This document shows, piece after piece, positions 52,051 to 62,609 of a stretch of 64,000 nucleotides of DNA; positions within the stretch are counted from its first letter, which is position 1, and each line of letters starts with the position of its first letter. This DNA comes from Acinetobacter sp. Its GTDB lineage: Bacteria; Pseudomonadota; Gammaproteobacteria; Pseudomonadales; Moraxellaceae. A program made the position numbers and the translations under genes. The DNA lies in the NCBI GenBank assembly GCA_031277915.1, contig JAITLL010000034.1, positions 1-64,000 of the forward strand, given 5' to 3'. A model generated the notes under the pieces. The model was not told the DNA's origin. It did no database searches and saw nothing but the letters and a program-made list of their open reading frames with translations.

Positions 52051-54561
52051 ATGCGGCACACACATTTTTTAATGCCTTTGGCACTTGTTAGCGCTATGGC
52101 AGCGGTACAACAAGCATATGCAGCTGATGATTTCGTTGTTAGAGATATTCGTGTAAACGGTTTGGTCCGTCTTACTCCTGCAAATGTTTATACCATGTTG
52201 CCAATCAACAGTGGCGATCGTGTTAATGAACCGATGATCGCCGAAGCAATTCGAACATTGTATGCCACTGGACTTTTTGATGATATTAAAGCATCAAAAG
52301 AAAATGATACTTTGGTTTTTAATGTTATTGAACGTCCAATTATTTCAAAACTTGAATTTAAGGGTAATAAACTTATTCCTAAAGAGGCATTAGAACAAGG
52401 CCTTAAAAAAATGGGTATTGCTGAAGGTGAGGTTTTTAAGAAATCTGCTTTGCAAACCATTCAGACAGAACTAGAGCAACAATATACCCAACAAGGTCGT
52501 TACGATGCTAACGTTACAGTTGATACAGTTGCTCGACCAAATAACCGTGTTGAATTAAAGCTTAATTTTAATGAAGGTACGCCAGCAAAAGTTTTTGATA
52601 TCAATGTGATTGGTAATACTGTTTTTACAGATAGTGAAATCAAACAAGCATTTGCTGTTAAAGAAAGTGGTTGGGCTTCAGTAGTCACACGTAATGACCG
52701 CTATGCACGTGAAAAAATGGCAGCAAGCCTTGAAGCATTACGTGCAATGTACCTTAACAAAGGCTATATTAATTTCAATATTAATAATTCACAGCTGAAC
52801 ATCAGTGAAGATAAGAAGCACATCTTTATTGAAGTTGCTGTAGATGAAGGTAGTCAGTTTAAATTTGGACAAACTAAATTCTTAGGTGATGCACTTTATA
52901 AACCGGAAGAATTACAAGCGCTAAAAATTTATAAAGATGGCGATACTTATTCACAAGAAAAGGTAAATGCTGTTAAGCAGTTGCTCTTACGTAAGTATGG
53001 TAATGCTGGCTACTACTTTGCTGATGTAAATATTGTTCCACAAATTAATAATGAAACTGGTGTAGTTGACTTAAATTATTATGTGAACCCAGGTCAGCAA
53101 GTCACAGTACGTCGTATTAACTTCACTGGTAATAGTAAAACTTCTGATGAAGTATTACGTCGTGAAATGCGTCAGATGGAAGGTGCTTTAGCAAGTAATG
53201 AAAAAATTGACCTATCTAAAGTTCGTTTAGAGCGTACAGGTTTTTTCAAAACTGTTGATATTAAACCGGCCCGTATTCCAAACTCTCCAGATCAAGTTGA
53301 TTTGAATGTAAATGTGGAAGAACAACATTCAGGTACTACAACATTAGCAGTTGGTTATTCGCAAAGTGGCGGTATTACGTTCCAAGCAGGACTTAGCCAA
53401 ACAAACTTTATGGGTACTGGTAACCGAGTTGCAATTGATTTGTCTCGTTCAGAAACTCAAGATTACTATAATTTAAGTGTTACTGACCCATACTTTACCA
53501 TTGATGGGGTAAGCCGTGGTTATAACGTCTATTATCGTAAAACTAAGCTGAACGATAATTATAACGTTAACAACTATGTAACAGACAGTTTTGGTGGTAG
53601 CTTAAGTTTTGGTTATCCAATTGATGAAAACCAAAGCTTAAGTGCGTCTTTAGGTATCGATAATACTAAAGTAACAACAGGTCCTTATGTTTCTACCTAT
53701 GTGCGTGATTATCTATTAGCGAATGGTGGTAAAACTACTTCAACAAGTACCTATTGTTTAGTAGATCTAGATGCGAGTGGGAACTGCCCAACTGGTCAAA
53801 CTTCTGATCCTTATGGAAGTGCATTTGATGGTGAGTTCTTTACTTATAACTTGAACTTGGGTTGGTCTTATAACACATTAAATAGACCAATTTTCCCAAC
53901 ATCGGGTATGTCTCACCGTGTAGGGCTTGAAATTGGTTTGCCAGGCAGCGATGTTGACTATCAGAAGTTGACTTATGATACCCAAGCATTTTTACCAATT
54001 GGTAAATCAGGCTTTGTACTTCGTGGTTATGGTAAGCTTGGTTATGGTAATGATTTACCATTCTATAAAAACTTCTATGCGGGCGGCTACGGTTCTGTTC
54101 GAGGGTATGATAACAGTACCTTGGGACCTAAATATGCCAGTGTAAATTTACAAGAAACTAAACAAAATGATTCTTCGCCTGAAAATGTGGGTGGTAATGC
54201 TTTAGTTCAATTTGGTACTGAGTTGGCATTACCTATGCCATTTAAAGGTGATTGGACTCGTCAAGTGCGCCCAGTCATTTTTGCTGAGGGTGGTCAGGTC
54301 TTTGATACCAAGTGTAATATCAATAACTCTGTGTATGGCACTAAAGGTATGACGATTAATGGCCAGTCAATTTCAGATGTTAAAAAGTACTGTGAAGATA
54401 ATTATGGCTTCGATTTAGGTAACTTACGTTACAGCGTAGGTGTGGGTGTAACCTGGATTACTATGATTGGACCATTGTCACTTAGCTATGCATTCCCGTT
54501 AAATAATAAACCGGGTGATGAAACTAAAGAAATCCAGTTTGAAATCGGTCGTACTTTCTAA
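52051..54561 (+). CDS. bamA: Outer membrane assembly factor BamA
   Basis: 836 residues. Signal peptide to about residue 24 (VQQAYA), five POTRA domains (about 25-425, each ending in an IEV or VEE strand) and a 16-strand barrel with the VRGYDN loop (YGSVRGYDNSTLGPKY) and C-terminal phenylalanine. Folds outer-membrane proteins. Followed by skp. Confidence 0.97.
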   Translation: MRHTHFLMPLALVSAMAAVQQAYAADDFVVRDIRVNGLVRLTPANVYTMLPINSGDRVNEPMIAEAIRTLYATGLFDDIKASKENDTLVFNVIERPIISKLEFKGNKLIPKEALEQGLKKMGIAEGEVFKKSALQTIQTELEQQYTQQGRYDANVTVDTVARPNNRVELKLNFNEGTPAKVFDINVIGNTVFTDSEIKQAFAVKESGWASVVTRNDRYAREKMAASLEALRAMYLNKGYINFNINNSQLNISEDKKHIFIEVAVDEGSQFKFGQTKFLGDALYKPEELQALKIYKDGDTYSQEKVNAVKQLLLRKYGNAGYYFADVNIVPQINNETGVVDLNYYVNPGQQVTVRRINFTGNSKTSDEVLRREMRQMEGALASNEKIDLSKVRLERTGFFKTVDIKPARIPNSPDQVDLNVNVEEQHSGTTTLAVGYSQSGGITFQAGLSQTNFMGTGNRVAIDLSRSETQDYYNLSVTDPYFTIDGVSRGYNVYYRKTKLNDNYNVNNYVTDSFGGSLSFGYPIDENQSLSASLGIDNTKVTTGPYVSTYVRDYLLANGGKTTSTSTYCLVDLDASGNCPTGQTSDPYGSAFDGEFFTYNLNLGWSYNTLNRPIFPTSGMSHRVGLEIGLPGSDVDYQKLTYDTQAFLPIGKSGFVLRGYGKLGYGNDLPFYKNFYAGGYGSVRGYDNSTLGPKYASVNLQETKQNDSSPENVGGNALVQFGTELALPMPFKGDWTRQVRPVIFAEGGQVFDTKCNINNSVYGTKGMTINGQSISDVKKYCEDNYGFDLGNLRYSVGVGVTWITMIGPLSLSYAFPLNNKPGDETKEIQFEIGRTF

Positions 54562-54602
54562 GTATGACCTTATTGAACAACGAAATAAGGAAAGAGATTT
54601 AA

Positions 54603-55106
54603 ATGAAAAAATTAAATATATTAATGTTGGGATTGGGCTTGTCAGTGGCTTCAGCAGCAGCTAATGCTGCTGGTTATGGTGTGATTGATCTAGCTAAAGT
54701 TGTTGAAAACAGTACTTATTTGAAGCAACAAAATGCGAGCTTAAATCAGTCAGTGAAACCAACGACAACTAAGCTTGAGCAATTGGGTAAAGAGTTAGAA
54801 GGTCTTCAACGTCAAGCACAAACTCAAGGCCAAAAAATGAAGGAAGATGAGATTAAAAAATTACAATCTCAATATCAATCAAAACTAAATGAATTTAATT
54901 CAACGCAACAAGGTTTACAGTCTCGAGTTCAAACAAGTTTGCAAAGTATGAATACGACTTTTGAGAGCAGAGTTAAGCAATCTGCTGAGCAGTTACGAAA
55001 AGAAAATAATCTTGACTTTATTTTGAATAAAAATTCAACTGTTGCCTATGACGCTAAATATGATTTAACTGATAAAATGATACAAAAGGTTAATTCAATG
55101 AAATAA
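54603..55106 (+). CDS. skp: Periplasmic chaperone Skp/OmpH
   Basis: 167 residues with signal peptide ([10 protein letters not shown], mature from about 22). The remainder is an alanine/glutamine-rich helical coiled-coil hairpin between about 45 and 120, as in Skp trimers that carry unfolded porins to BamA. AAGGA precedes the ATG. Confidence 0.93.
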   Translation: MKKLNILMLGLGLSVASAAANAAGYGVIDLAKVVENSTYLKQQNASLNQSVKPTTTKLEQLGKELEGLQRQAQTQGQKMKEDEIKKLQSQYQSKLNEFNSTQQGLQSRVQTSLQSMNTTFESRVKQSAEQLRKENNLDFILNKNSTVAYDAKYDLTDKMIQKVNSMK

Positions 55107-55110
55107 ATTA

Positions 55111-56181
55111 ATGAAAGTGCAACAATATCGTTTAGATGAATTAGCTCACCTAGTCCAAGGTGAGCTAATTGGCGAAAGTAATCTTCAATTTTCAAATTTA
55201 GCAAGTTTAGAAAATGCTAACTCAAGCCATATTACTTTCGTAAATGGTGAGAAATACCTTGAACAAGCCAAAGCAAGCCATGCTGGTGCTTTTATTGTTA
55301 CTGCTGTCTTAAAAGAGCATCTTCCCGAAAAAGATAATTTCATTATTGTTGATAACCCTTATCTTGCATTTGCAATCCTTACTCATGTTTTTGATAAAAA
55401 GGTTACCTCAATAGGTATAGAAAGTACTGCTCAAATTCATCCATCTGCTATTGTTTCTGAAACTGCATATATTGGGCACTATGTCGTTATTGGTCGGGAT
55501 TGTGTAGTAGGTGATAATACGGTTATTCAATCCCATACAAAGCTTGATGATTACGTAGAAGTTGGGAAAAACTGTTTTATTGACTCTCATGTCACCATTA
55601 CAGGTGGTTCTAAACTACAAGATCGTGTTCGTATTCACTCCAGCACTGTAATTGGAGGTGAAGGTTTTGGCTTTGCTCCATATCAAGGTAAATGGCATCG
55701 TATTGCTCAATTAGGTTCCGTTTTAATAGGAAATGATGTTCGAATTGGATCGAATTGTAGTATTGATAGGGGGGCACTTGATAACACAATTTTGGAAGAT
55801 GGAGTAATTATTGATAATCTTGTGCAAATTGCACATAACGTTCATATTGGTTCCAATACTGCTATTGCAGCTACGTGTGCTGTTGCTGGGAGTACAAAAA
55901 TTGGCAAAAACTGTGTACTCGGTGGAGCATGTGGCGTATCAGGACACCTTTCAATTGCTGATAATGTGACTTTAACTGCAATGTCAATGGTCACAAAAAA
56001 TATTTCTGTAGCGGGAACGTACTCTTCTGGAATTGGATTATTTGAAAATAGCCATTGGAAAAAGACAGTTGTACGCTTGCGACAATTAGCAGATGTGCCA
56101 TTGACCCAAATCACTAAACGACTTGATCATATACAGGCTCAAATAGAGTCTCTTGAATCAACTTTTAATTTGCGTAAATAG
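55111..56181 (+). CDS. lpxD: UDP-3-O-(3-hydroxyacyl)glucosamine N-acyltransferase
   Basis: 356 residues. N-terminal uridine-binding domain (1-95), then left-handed beta-helix hexapeptide repeats (about 105-310) with catalytic His in [14 protein letters not shown]-terminal helix. Lipid A synthesis; followed by fabZ and lpxA. Confidence 0.96.
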   Translation: MKVQQYRLDELAHLVQGELIGESNLQFSNLASLENANSSHITFVNGEKYLEQAKASHAGAFIVTAVLKEHLPEKDNFIIVDNPYLAFAILTHVFDKKVTSIGIESTAQIHPSAIVSETAYIGHYVVIGRDCVVGDNTVIQSHTKLDDYVEVGKNCFIDSHVTITGGSKLQDRVRIHSSTVIGGEGFGFAPYQGKWHRIAQLGSVLIGNDVRIGSNCSIDRGALDNTILEDGVIIDNLVQIAHNVHIGSNTAIAATCAVAGSTKIGKNCVLGGACGVSGHLSIADNVTLTAMSMVTKNISVAGTYSSGIGLFENSHWKKTVVRLRQLADVPLTQITKRLDHIQAQIESLESTFNLRK

Positions 56182-56187
56182 AATATT

Positions 56188-56673
56188 ATGACCGAGTCAA
56201 CTACACCTAAATTTGCCATCCCTGAATTACCAATGCAGATTCAAACGATTCGTCAATATTTGCCGCATCGTTATCCATTCTTATTGGTTGATCGTGTGAC
56301 TGAAGTTACTGACAATAGTATTGTTGGTTATAAAAATGTTTCTATCAATGAAGAGTTCTTACAAGGACATTTCCCAGAATATCCAATTATGCCTGGAGTT
56401 CTAATTGTTGAAGCACTAGCCCAAGTTTCAGGTGTTCTTGGTTTTATTATGAACAATGAAACACCAAAACCAGGTTCTTTGTTCCTGTTTGCTGGTGCAG
56501 AGAGGGTTAGATTTAAAAAACAAGTAGTTGCAGGTGATCAACTTGTATTAAAATCCGAGTTGGTAATGCAGAAGCGCGGTATTTACAAATATAATTGTAC
56601 AGCTAGCGTTGACGGCATTGTAGCAGCAACCGCTGAGATTATGATTTCACACCAAAAAACAGAGCAGGCATGA
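56188..56673 (+). CDS. fabZ: 3-hydroxyacyl-ACP dehydratase FabZ
   Basis: 161 residues, hotdog fold. The catalytic segment is LPHRYPFLLVDRV, GHFPEYPIMPGVLIVEALAQ, with His and Glu of the active site. Shares the hydroxyacyl-ACP pool with LpxA/LpxD. The stop overlaps lpxA by 4 bases. Confidence 0.96.
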   Translation: MTESTTPKFAIPELPMQIQTIRQYLPHRYPFLLVDRVTEVTDNSIVGYKNVSINEEFLQGHFPEYPIMPGVLIVEALAQVSGVLGFIMNNETPKPGSLFLFAGAERVRFKKQVVAGDQLVLKSELVMQKRGIYKYNCTASVDGIVAATAEIMISHQKTEQA

Positions 56674-57458
56674 GCAATCACGATTTAATCCATTCTACCG
56701 CCATTATTGATCCATCTGCAGTGATTGCTGCGGATGTTCAAATAGGACCTTACTGTGTCATTGGTCCTCAAGTGACTATAGGTGCTGGTACTAAATTACA
56801 TTCTCATGTGGTAGTAGGTGGTTTTACCAGAATTGGCCAAAATAATGAGATCTTTCAATTTGCAAGTGTTGGTGAGATTTGCCAAGACTTGAAATACAAA
56901 GGTGAAGAAACTTGGCTTGAAATTGGTAACAATAATTTAATTCGCGAACATTGCAGTTTACATAGAGGTACGGTGCAAGATAATGCATTAACTAAGATAG
57001 GTAGTCATAATCTATTGATGGTAAATACGCATATTGCCCATGACTGTATCGTAGGTGACCACAATATCTTTGCTAATAATGTTGGTGTCGCTGGACATGT
57101 ACATATTGGTGACCATGTTATTGTGGGGGGGAATTCAGGAATCCATCAATTCTGCAAGATTGATTCTTACAGTATGATTGGTGGGGCATCACTGATTCTT
57201 AAAGATGTGCCAGCTTATGTTATGGCTTCGGGTAATCCTGCACATGCTTTTGGTATAAATATTGAAGGTATGCGAAGAAAAGGTTGGTCTAAAAATACGA
57301 TTCAAGGCTTAAGAGAAGCCTATAAATTGATTTTTAAATCTGGTTTAACCTCTGTTCAAGCTGTTGAGCAAATTAAAAGTGAAATTTTGCCATCTGTTCC
57401 AGAAGCTCAATTATTAATTGACTCTCTTGAGCAATCAGATCGTGGAATTGTACGATAA
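56670..57458 (+). CDS. lpxA: UDP-N-acetylglucosamine acyltransferase
   Basis: 262 residues, hexapeptide beta-helix (about 5-190) with catalytic His in NTHIAHDCIVGDHN. First step of lipid A. Last of the run; a strong terminator follows. LpxB is not adjacent. Confidence 0.96.
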   Translation: MSNHDLIHSTAIIDPSAVIAADVQIGPYCVIGPQVTIGAGTKLHSHVVVGGFTRIGQNNEIFQFASVGEICQDLKYKGEETWLEIGNNNLIREHCSLHRGTVQDNALTKIGSHNLLMVNTHIAHDCIVGDHNIFANNVGVAGHVHIGDHVIVGGNSGIHQFCKIDSYSMIGGASLILKDVPAYVMASGNPAHAFGINIEGMRRKGWSKNTIQGLREAYKLIFKSGLTSVQAVEQIKSEILPSVPEAQLLIDSLEQSDRGIVR

Positions 57459-57474
57459 TTAATAAGATATAAAA

Positions 57475-57504
57475 AAAGACACTGTTTTAACAGTGTCTTT
57501 TTTT
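57475..57504. terminator. Bidirectional terminator between lpxA and cpoB
   Basis: Eleven-base stem AAAGACACTGT/ACAGTGTCTTT with a short loop and T tract on both sides, between convergent genes. Confidence 0.92.
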
Positions 57505-57513
57505 ATGCTTAAT

Positions 57514-58377
57514 TTATTTTTTAAAGAATTTAGCTTCTTCAGATTTAGGATATTGAGTAAGTAATTTACTCTTATATTGGTTCGCTGAAACTGTGTTCTT
57601 GTCTACATCTTTTGCAATACTGTAGAGTTGGTACAAAGCTCGTGGTGCCTTACTTGAGTTTGAGTATTGGTTGGCAACAATATTATAATTTTTCTTCGCT
57701 TCATTATAGTTTACTGGGTCTGTAGCTAAATGAAACTCGGCTAGCCAGAAATAAGCATTACCTGTGTAGATACTATTAGGATGATTTTTAATAAAGTTTT
57801 GCATTGGCGCAATTGCTTTTTTCGCCCCACCTTGTTTATAGGCATCTAAAGCTACTGTGTAAGCTGCTTTTTCTAATTCAAGGGGATTTGATTGGTTTTG
57901 TGCAGTGGCTGGCTGGGCATTATTTACAGGCGTAGCAGGCTGCTGTGTAGAGGTTGGTATTGGAGCTGCTTTATTATTATCTGTTGATTGAGATGCAGAG
58001 GCGCTAGGGGTATTAGTACTATCCGTACTTGTATTTGTTGTTTCTTCTTGTGATGCACTGTCAGGATCAACTTTTTGATGTAATAACTCTAAACGCTGAT
58101 CTAAATCTGTATAACGATTTGCTAAATCTTTCTTTAGTTGCTCAATATCGTTAGATTGTTCTTCTAGCTGACCTCTTAGGGTGCGGACATCATTTTCTAA
58201 TTGTTGATTTTTTTGCATCAGTTCCCAGTTTAAATTTGTAGGAACTGAAACATTGCTTGAAGAAGTATTAGATGCACTGCCATCATTTTGACTTAAACCA
58301 CGAGACTCGATAGGAATATTCGCGTATAGCGAAGTGGTACTCATTAAGGCAATAAATAATAAAGAATGCTTCTTCAT
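57514..58377 (-). CDS. cpoB: Cell division coordinator CpoB (YbgF)
   Basis: 287 residues from ATG 58377; an ATG two codons earlier is equally possible. Signal peptide (ALMSTTSLYA), an N-terminal trimeric coiled coil (about 50-100), a Ser/Thr/Gln/Pro-rich linker (about 105-165) and three TPR-like repeats at the C-terminus (KAAYTVALDAYKQGG, NAYFWLAEFH, ALYQLYSIA). It links peptidoglycan synthesis to Tol-Pal. Unlike in E. coli, pal is not beside it. Confidence 0.9.
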   Translation of the reverse strand: MKKHSLLFIALMSTTSLYANIPIESRGLSQNDGSASNTSSSNVSVPTNLNWELMQKNQQLENDVRTLRGQLEEQSNDIEQLKKDLANRYTDLDQRLELLHQKVDPDSASQEETTNTSTDSTNTPSASASQSTDNNKAAPIPTSTQQPATPVNNAQPATAQNQSNPLELEKAAYTVALDAYKQGGAKKAIAPMQNFIKNHPNSIYTGNAYFWLAEFHLATDPVNYNEAKKNYNIVANQYSNSSKAPRALYQLYSIAKDVDKNTVSANQYKSKLLTQYPKSEEAKFFKK

Positions 58378-58651
58378 TTGCATGTGTATAAATCCATAAT
58401 TTTATATAAAAGCCACCTTGAACACAGGAATATAAAAATCAATTCACTAAATATCTAAGGTTTTTCATTGATGAATGCAATTAAAGCAGTTAACAGTTTA
58501 AAAGCAAGGATAGTTTACAATCTTCAAGCATATTTTATGCAAAATGAAAAAAGAACTTAAGCTCAGAAAATTACATTTTTAAATTTTAAGCAATTATTGT
58601 TGATAAATTAATCAATCAAAACAAAAACTTGCTGAAAAAGAGATAGAGGGG

Positions 58652-58679
58652 TTGCATCTCTTTTAAAAATCTCTATACT
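58652..58679 (+). promoter_or_regulatory. Promoter of ffs
   Basis: TTGCAT (58652-58657), 16 bases, TATACT (58674-58679). Start of the 4.5S RNA is about 12 bases downstream, as expected. Confidence 0.75.
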
Positions 58680-58690
58680 TTGTTTTGCAA

Positions 58691-58803
<113 letters not shown>

Positions 58804-58810
58804 CTTTCAT

Positions 58811-59293
58811 TTAATCCAATTTTCTTTGGATTGCCTTTAAAATTACATCTAAATCAAATCCTCTATATTGTAAGAATCTAATTTGTTTTGCTTTAAGCTT
58901 TGGATCTTTTTCTACAGTTTCCCCAAATTTCTTAACTTTAAGCTGATAAGCCTGTTCTAGCCAATCAATATCATGAAGTTCATCTGCAATTAAATCATTT
59001 TCAAGTTGTTTGGTTTTTAATGCTTGTTGAATGCGTTTGGGACCTTTACCTTTACGAATCTGGCTTGCGAGCATTTGTTCAGCAACACGTTGGTCACTTT
59101 GGTAATTTTGTTCAGATAACTCTGCAACTAGCTGGTTAACTTCCTCTAGATTTTGTGCATAACGAGCTAATTTTTCGATGAGTTCTGCTTTAGAGTAATC
59201 TCTTCGGGTGAGTAAAGCAAAAGCATATGAGCGTAAGCGCTGCCCAGTGAGAGGCGGACGCTGTTGAGATTGCTCATTATTTTTTTTTAACAT
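58811..59293 (-). CDS. recX: Regulatory protein RecX
   Basis: 160 residues, helical repeats typical of RecX (ALLTRRDYSKAELIEKL, QRVAEQMLASQIRKGKGPKRIQQALK). Inhibits RecA filaments. AAGGA lies upstream of the ATG. Directly downstream of recA, separated by a hairpin. Confidence 0.93.
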   Translation of the reverse strand: MLKKNNEQSQQRPPLTGQRLRSYAFALLTRRDYSKAELIEKLARYAQNLEEVNQLVAELSEQNYQSDQRVAEQMLASQIRKGKGPKRIQQALKTKQLENDLIADELHDIDWLEQAYQLKVKKFGETVEKDPKLKAKQIRFLQYRGFDLDVILKAIQRKLD

Positions 59294-59307
59294 ATAAATT
59301 TCCTTGT

Positions 59308-59330
59308 AAAAAACGCCCCGAAGGGCGTTT
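59308..59330 (-). terminator. Attenuating terminator between recA and recX
   Basis: Eight-base stem AAACGCCC/GGGCGTTT, loop CGAA, with a T tract on the minus strand. Partial read-through into recX is the usual arrangement. Confidence 0.85.
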
Positions 59331-59346
59331 CATGACTGATGTACAA

Positions 59347-60396
59347 TTAAGATTCTAATAAAAGATCTGATTCTTCTTCATCTTCAATTTGAGCTGCACC
59401 ATTAGTACCGGTTGTTAGCAATTGTTCGCGGATAACTTTTTCAATCTCTCCTGCCATTTGAGGGTTTTCTTCAAAGTGACGGATAACATTATTTTTACCT
59501 TGACCAATTTTATTGCCTTGATATGAATACCAAGCACCTGCTTTTTGCACGATATCTTGTTGTACAGCCAAATCTACAAGCTCGCCTAGCTGGTTTGTAC
59601 CTTTACCATATAGGATTTGGAAAATAGCTTCTTTGAAAGGAGGAGCCATTTTGTTTTTCACTACTTTCACTCGAGTTTCAGAACCAACAATCTCGTCGCC
59701 TTCTTTTACTTGGCCAATACGACGGATATCTAAACGTACAGAAGCGTAGAACTTCAATGCATTACCACCAGTCGTCGTTTCAGGGCTACCAAACATAACA
59801 CCAATCTTCATACGGATCTGGTTAATGAAGATAACCATACAATTTGAGCGTTTAGCATTACCTGTAATTTTACGTAGTGCCTGACTCATAAGACGCGCTT
59901 GTAGACCCATGTGAGAGTCGCCCATTTCGCCTTCAATTTCTGCTTTAGGCGTAAGTGCAGCGACAGAGTCGACAACAATTAAATCAATTGCACCAGAGCG
60001 AACTAGCATATCTGCAATTTCTAGTGCTTGCTCTCCATTGTCAGGCTGCGATACAAGTAAGTTATCAATGTCCACACCAAGCTTACGTGCATATTGAGGG
60101 TCCAATGCGTGCTCGGCATCGATAAATGCACAAGTACCACCAGATTTTTGACATTGAGCAATTGCTTGTAATGTCATTGTGGTTTTACCAGAAGATTCAG
60201 GGCCATAAATCTCAACAATACGACCTTTTGGTAAACCGCCAATCCCCAATGCGATGTCTAAAGTTAAAGAACCTGTAGATACGGCTTCAACTGCTTGAAC
60301 AGTGTTGTCACCGAGACGCATAACCGTATTTTTGCCAAACTGTTTTTCAATTTGACTCAAAGCGGCTTGTAATGCTTTGCTTTTATTCTCATCCAT
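59347..60396 (-). CDS. recA: Recombinase RecA
   Basis: 349 residues. Walker [28 protein letters not shown] and the [25 protein letters not shown] region with loop L2. Acidic C-terminal tail. GAGG precedes the ATG. Drives recombination and the Acinetobacter SOS response via UmuDAb. Confidence 0.98.
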   Translation of the reverse strand: MDENKSKALQAALSQIEKQFGKNTVMRLGDNTVQAVEAVSTGSLTLDIALGIGGLPKGRIVEIYGPESSGKTTMTLQAIAQCQKSGGTCAFIDAEHALDPQYARKLGVDIDNLLVSQPDNGEQALEIADMLVRSGAIDLIVVDSVAALTPKAEIEGEMGDSHMGLQARLMSQALRKITGNAKRSNCMVIFINQIRMKIGVMFGSPETTTGGNALKFYASVRLDIRRIGQVKEGDEIVGSETRVKVVKNKMAPPFKEAIFQILYGKGTNQLGELVDLAVQQDIVQKAGAWYSYQGNKIGQGKNNVIRHFEENPQMAGEIEKVIREQLLTTGTNGAAQIEDEEESDLLLES

Positions 60397-60541
60397 CTCA
60401 AAAACCTCAATACTTTATGTTCATCACGTTTAACCCAAGTGGATGCATTGAATCTCAACTTGTTTCACAGGGTCAATAGTGACAGATTTTTTCTTTAGCT
60501 TCTATATCTTGTATATGTGAGTGCGACACAACTCGACGTTT

Positions 60542-60982
60542 TTATTCATCATCATAAGACCAATGGTCTTCATAATGCTGATCGTTATCCTGTTTAAACC
60601 GATTGATTTGTCGCCGATCTTTCTTGCTTGGTCTATGGTCAGGTCGAGCTAGATTATGCAATTTTCGTTGGGATGCAATCAACTCCCGTCTTGCAATACT
60701 TACTTCAGTTTCTTCATAAAGTTGCTGAGCAACAGGAGCAGGTCCTCGGCTATTGGAAAGAGCTTTAACAACAACCGTTTTTTTGTCAAAACCTTGTTGA
60801 ATAATGAGTTCCATCCCAACACGAATTTCTTTAGAAACCTTTACACGTTCATTATTGTGATGTACTTTTCCCCCTTCAATTGCAGCTTTAGCAATAGAGC
60901 GGGTTTTAAAAAAACGTGCTGCCCACAGCCATTTGTCAACACGCATGGTTTCTACAGCATCGTCTTCACGCAATTTTGACAT
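60542..60982 (-). CDS. hslR: Heat shock protein 15 (S4-domain)
   Basis: 146 residues from the ATG with AAGGA 5 bases upstream. N-terminal S4 RNA-binding domain (MRVDKWLWAARFFKTRSIAKAAIEGGKVHHN) and a basic then acidic C-terminal tail. Rescues nascent-chain-50S complexes in E. coli. Overlaps the HAD gene by 17 bases. Confidence 0.9.
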   Translation of the reverse strand: MSKLREDDAVETMRVDKWLWAARFFKTRSIAKAAIEGGKVHHNNERVKVSKEIRVGMELIIQQGFDKKTVVVKALSNSRGPAPVAQQLYEETEVSIARRELIASQRKLHNLARPDHRPSKKDRRQINRFKQDNDQHYEDHWSYDDE

Positions 60983-61652
60983 TATTATCCTTTCTATCAA
61001 TTTGGTTCAAAATAGACAGTAGCTCAGTAAGCTGATCTAGGGCTTCATACTCTAGTTCTTGTGGCTGTCTTATACTCATTAGAGTTGAGGGCTGCAAGAT
61101 AGTAAACAAGTGTCTTATACCAAATTTTTCTGCAGTTTTTAAAACAGGAAGTGTGTCATCTAAAAAAATTGTCTCGTCTGGAACAAAGTGATGTAAGCGT
61201 TGTAACTCTTGCCAAAATTGAATGTCTTCTTTTGCATAGCCAATTTGTTCACTAGACACGATGACGTCAAAAAATTTTTTAATAGGAATGTTGTCGAGCT
61301 TTAATTGTAAACTTGCACAGTCGGCGTTGGTGACTAACCAGCATTGATAGTCTTGTTTTTTTAGAGCAGCGAGGAGCTCGATACAACCTGATCGTGCTTT
61401 AATTTTATGTTGGAATTCTTGCTGAAGCTTTAAAACGTCTACTCCAGTAGTTTTTGTCCAATATTTTGATGAATACCAAGCAAGGGTATGTTTATAGCTA
61501 TGATAAAACTGATTTAATATTTTTTGGCTTTCAGTCAAAGAATGTTGGTGGGTCTGAGAATGTCGTTCAGGTAGACACTCGTTCCAGATAAAATCATCAA
61601 AAGCCAAATCTAGCAGAGTTCCATCCATGTCAAATAGTACAATTTTACTCAT
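60966..61652 (-). CDS. HAD-family hydrolase (YrfG-like nucleotidase)
   Basis: 228 residues. HAD motifs LFDMDGTLLDLAFDDF (nucleophile and acid aspartates), LVTNAD and FLDDTLPVL. The YrfG match is supported by its position before hslR, as in E. coli where yrfG (GMP/IMP nucleotidase) precedes hslR. Substrate inferred. Confidence 0.82.
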   Translation of the reverse strand: MSKIVLFDMDGTLLDLAFDDFIWNECLPERHSQTHQHSLTESQKILNQFYHSYKHTLAWYSSKYWTKTTGVDVLKLQQEFQHKIKARSGCIELLAALKKQDYQCWLVTNADCASLQLKLDNIPIKKFFDVIVSSEQIGYAKEDIQFWQELQRLHHFVPDETIFLDDTLPVLKTAEKFGIRHLFTILQPSTLMSIRQPQELEYEALDQLTELLSILNQIDRKDNNVKIA

Positions 61653-62252
61653 ATGTTGGAAGCTCCAGTTTCAATATACATGGAAAAATAACCTAAGATT
61701 ATAAGCATTAAAGCCTATAAAAATGATCTATATCTTGTTATCTCATCATATAAATTTCTAAAAATATTTAAATTTTGATATGTTATTTTAAAAATTTGCG
61801 ATAACAAGTGCATTGAAAAATGAATAAATTAACTTATTTCTTGGCCTTATAGATTGGCTATCCATTGTTTAGTGTAAATACGATGGTTAAAACTACAGCA
61901 AAAGTTTTTTTACTCAAAGCACGCATCGTTTGTGATAAATATATTTATGCAAATAACAAGGTGTTTATAAAGCGTTAACTACTCAATATTTGGGTGCGAG
62001 AAAAGTAAAGAGAGCTTTTTCACAAGGTGAGTTTGATATGATGTTTTTACTTTTTTCAATGGCATATTTTGTGATACAACTACTAAATTATGTCATATAA
62101 ACAAATTTTTGAAAATGGTCATAGAAGTAGGATAGGTAAAAATGACTGCTAAGTCTTTTAAAAATAAATAGTTATATATACTAAAAGCTTATTTTTTGAT
62201 TTTCTAGTGTTTATATGGAATTATCATTATTTAAATATTATTAAAAGTTGGA
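61653..62252. other. 600-base gene-poor stretch
   Basis: Very AT-rich. It holds two unsupported short frames: 61883-61978 (31 residues, basic) and 62038-62100 (20 residues, wholly hydrophobic, see next feature). No repeat, att site or terminator is evident. Confidence 0.45.
62038..62100 (+). CDS. Possible 20-residue hydrophobic peptide
   Basis: Begins MMFLLFSMAYFVIQLL and ends in TAA. It would be one transmembrane helix, like type I toxins or small membrane subunits. AAGGTGA lies about 8-10 bases upstream. Chance is a real possibility in such AT-rich DNA. Confidence 0.25.
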   Translation: MMFLLFSMAYFVIQLLNYVI

Positions 62253-62495
62253 ATGAGAGTGGGATTGTATACAATTAGATATGGTTATCGTAACAATAGT
62301 TTTTTTATAGCTTCAAATGCTGCCGGGCAATTTATTGTAATTGATGCATTGGGAGCTGAGTTTCAGATCGGGCATCAAATTTCTTATGAAGATTCTAAAA
62401 TAATAAATGAAACTTTAAATGATGAAACCGATGCAACAGTTCATTTGGAGAGTAGTGAAAAAGAAGCATATGAATATTTACGTGCTATGAAATAA
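62253..62495 (+). CDS. Uncharacterised 80-residue protein
   Basis: Cytoplasmic, acidic, with ASNAAGQFIVIDALGAEFQIG and an EDSKIINETLNDETDATVHLE segment. GGA sits directly before the ATG. No family recognised. Together with the next gene it resembles small immunity- or antitoxin-like proteins in size and acidity, but nothing more can be said. Confidence 0.55.
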   Translation: MRVGLYTIRYGYRNNSFFIASNAAGQFIVIDALGAEFQIGHQISYEDSKIINETLNDETDATVHLESSEKEAYEYLRAMK

Positions 62496-62609
62496 AAATC
62501 TCGTTATTTTGATTTACATAGAATACGTAATGGCAAACATTTTATAAATTGAACCTTACCTATTTAAAGTTATATTAAAAATTATCCAAATAACAATTTC
62601 GAGCAGGCA

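Noticed and set aside
60448-60476. A short TTGA-N3-TCAA repeat and TTGACC before recA as an SOS box or promoter
   Set aside because: The repeat is too short and lacks the 12-base core of the UmuDAb box; no acceptable -10 box follows TTGACC.
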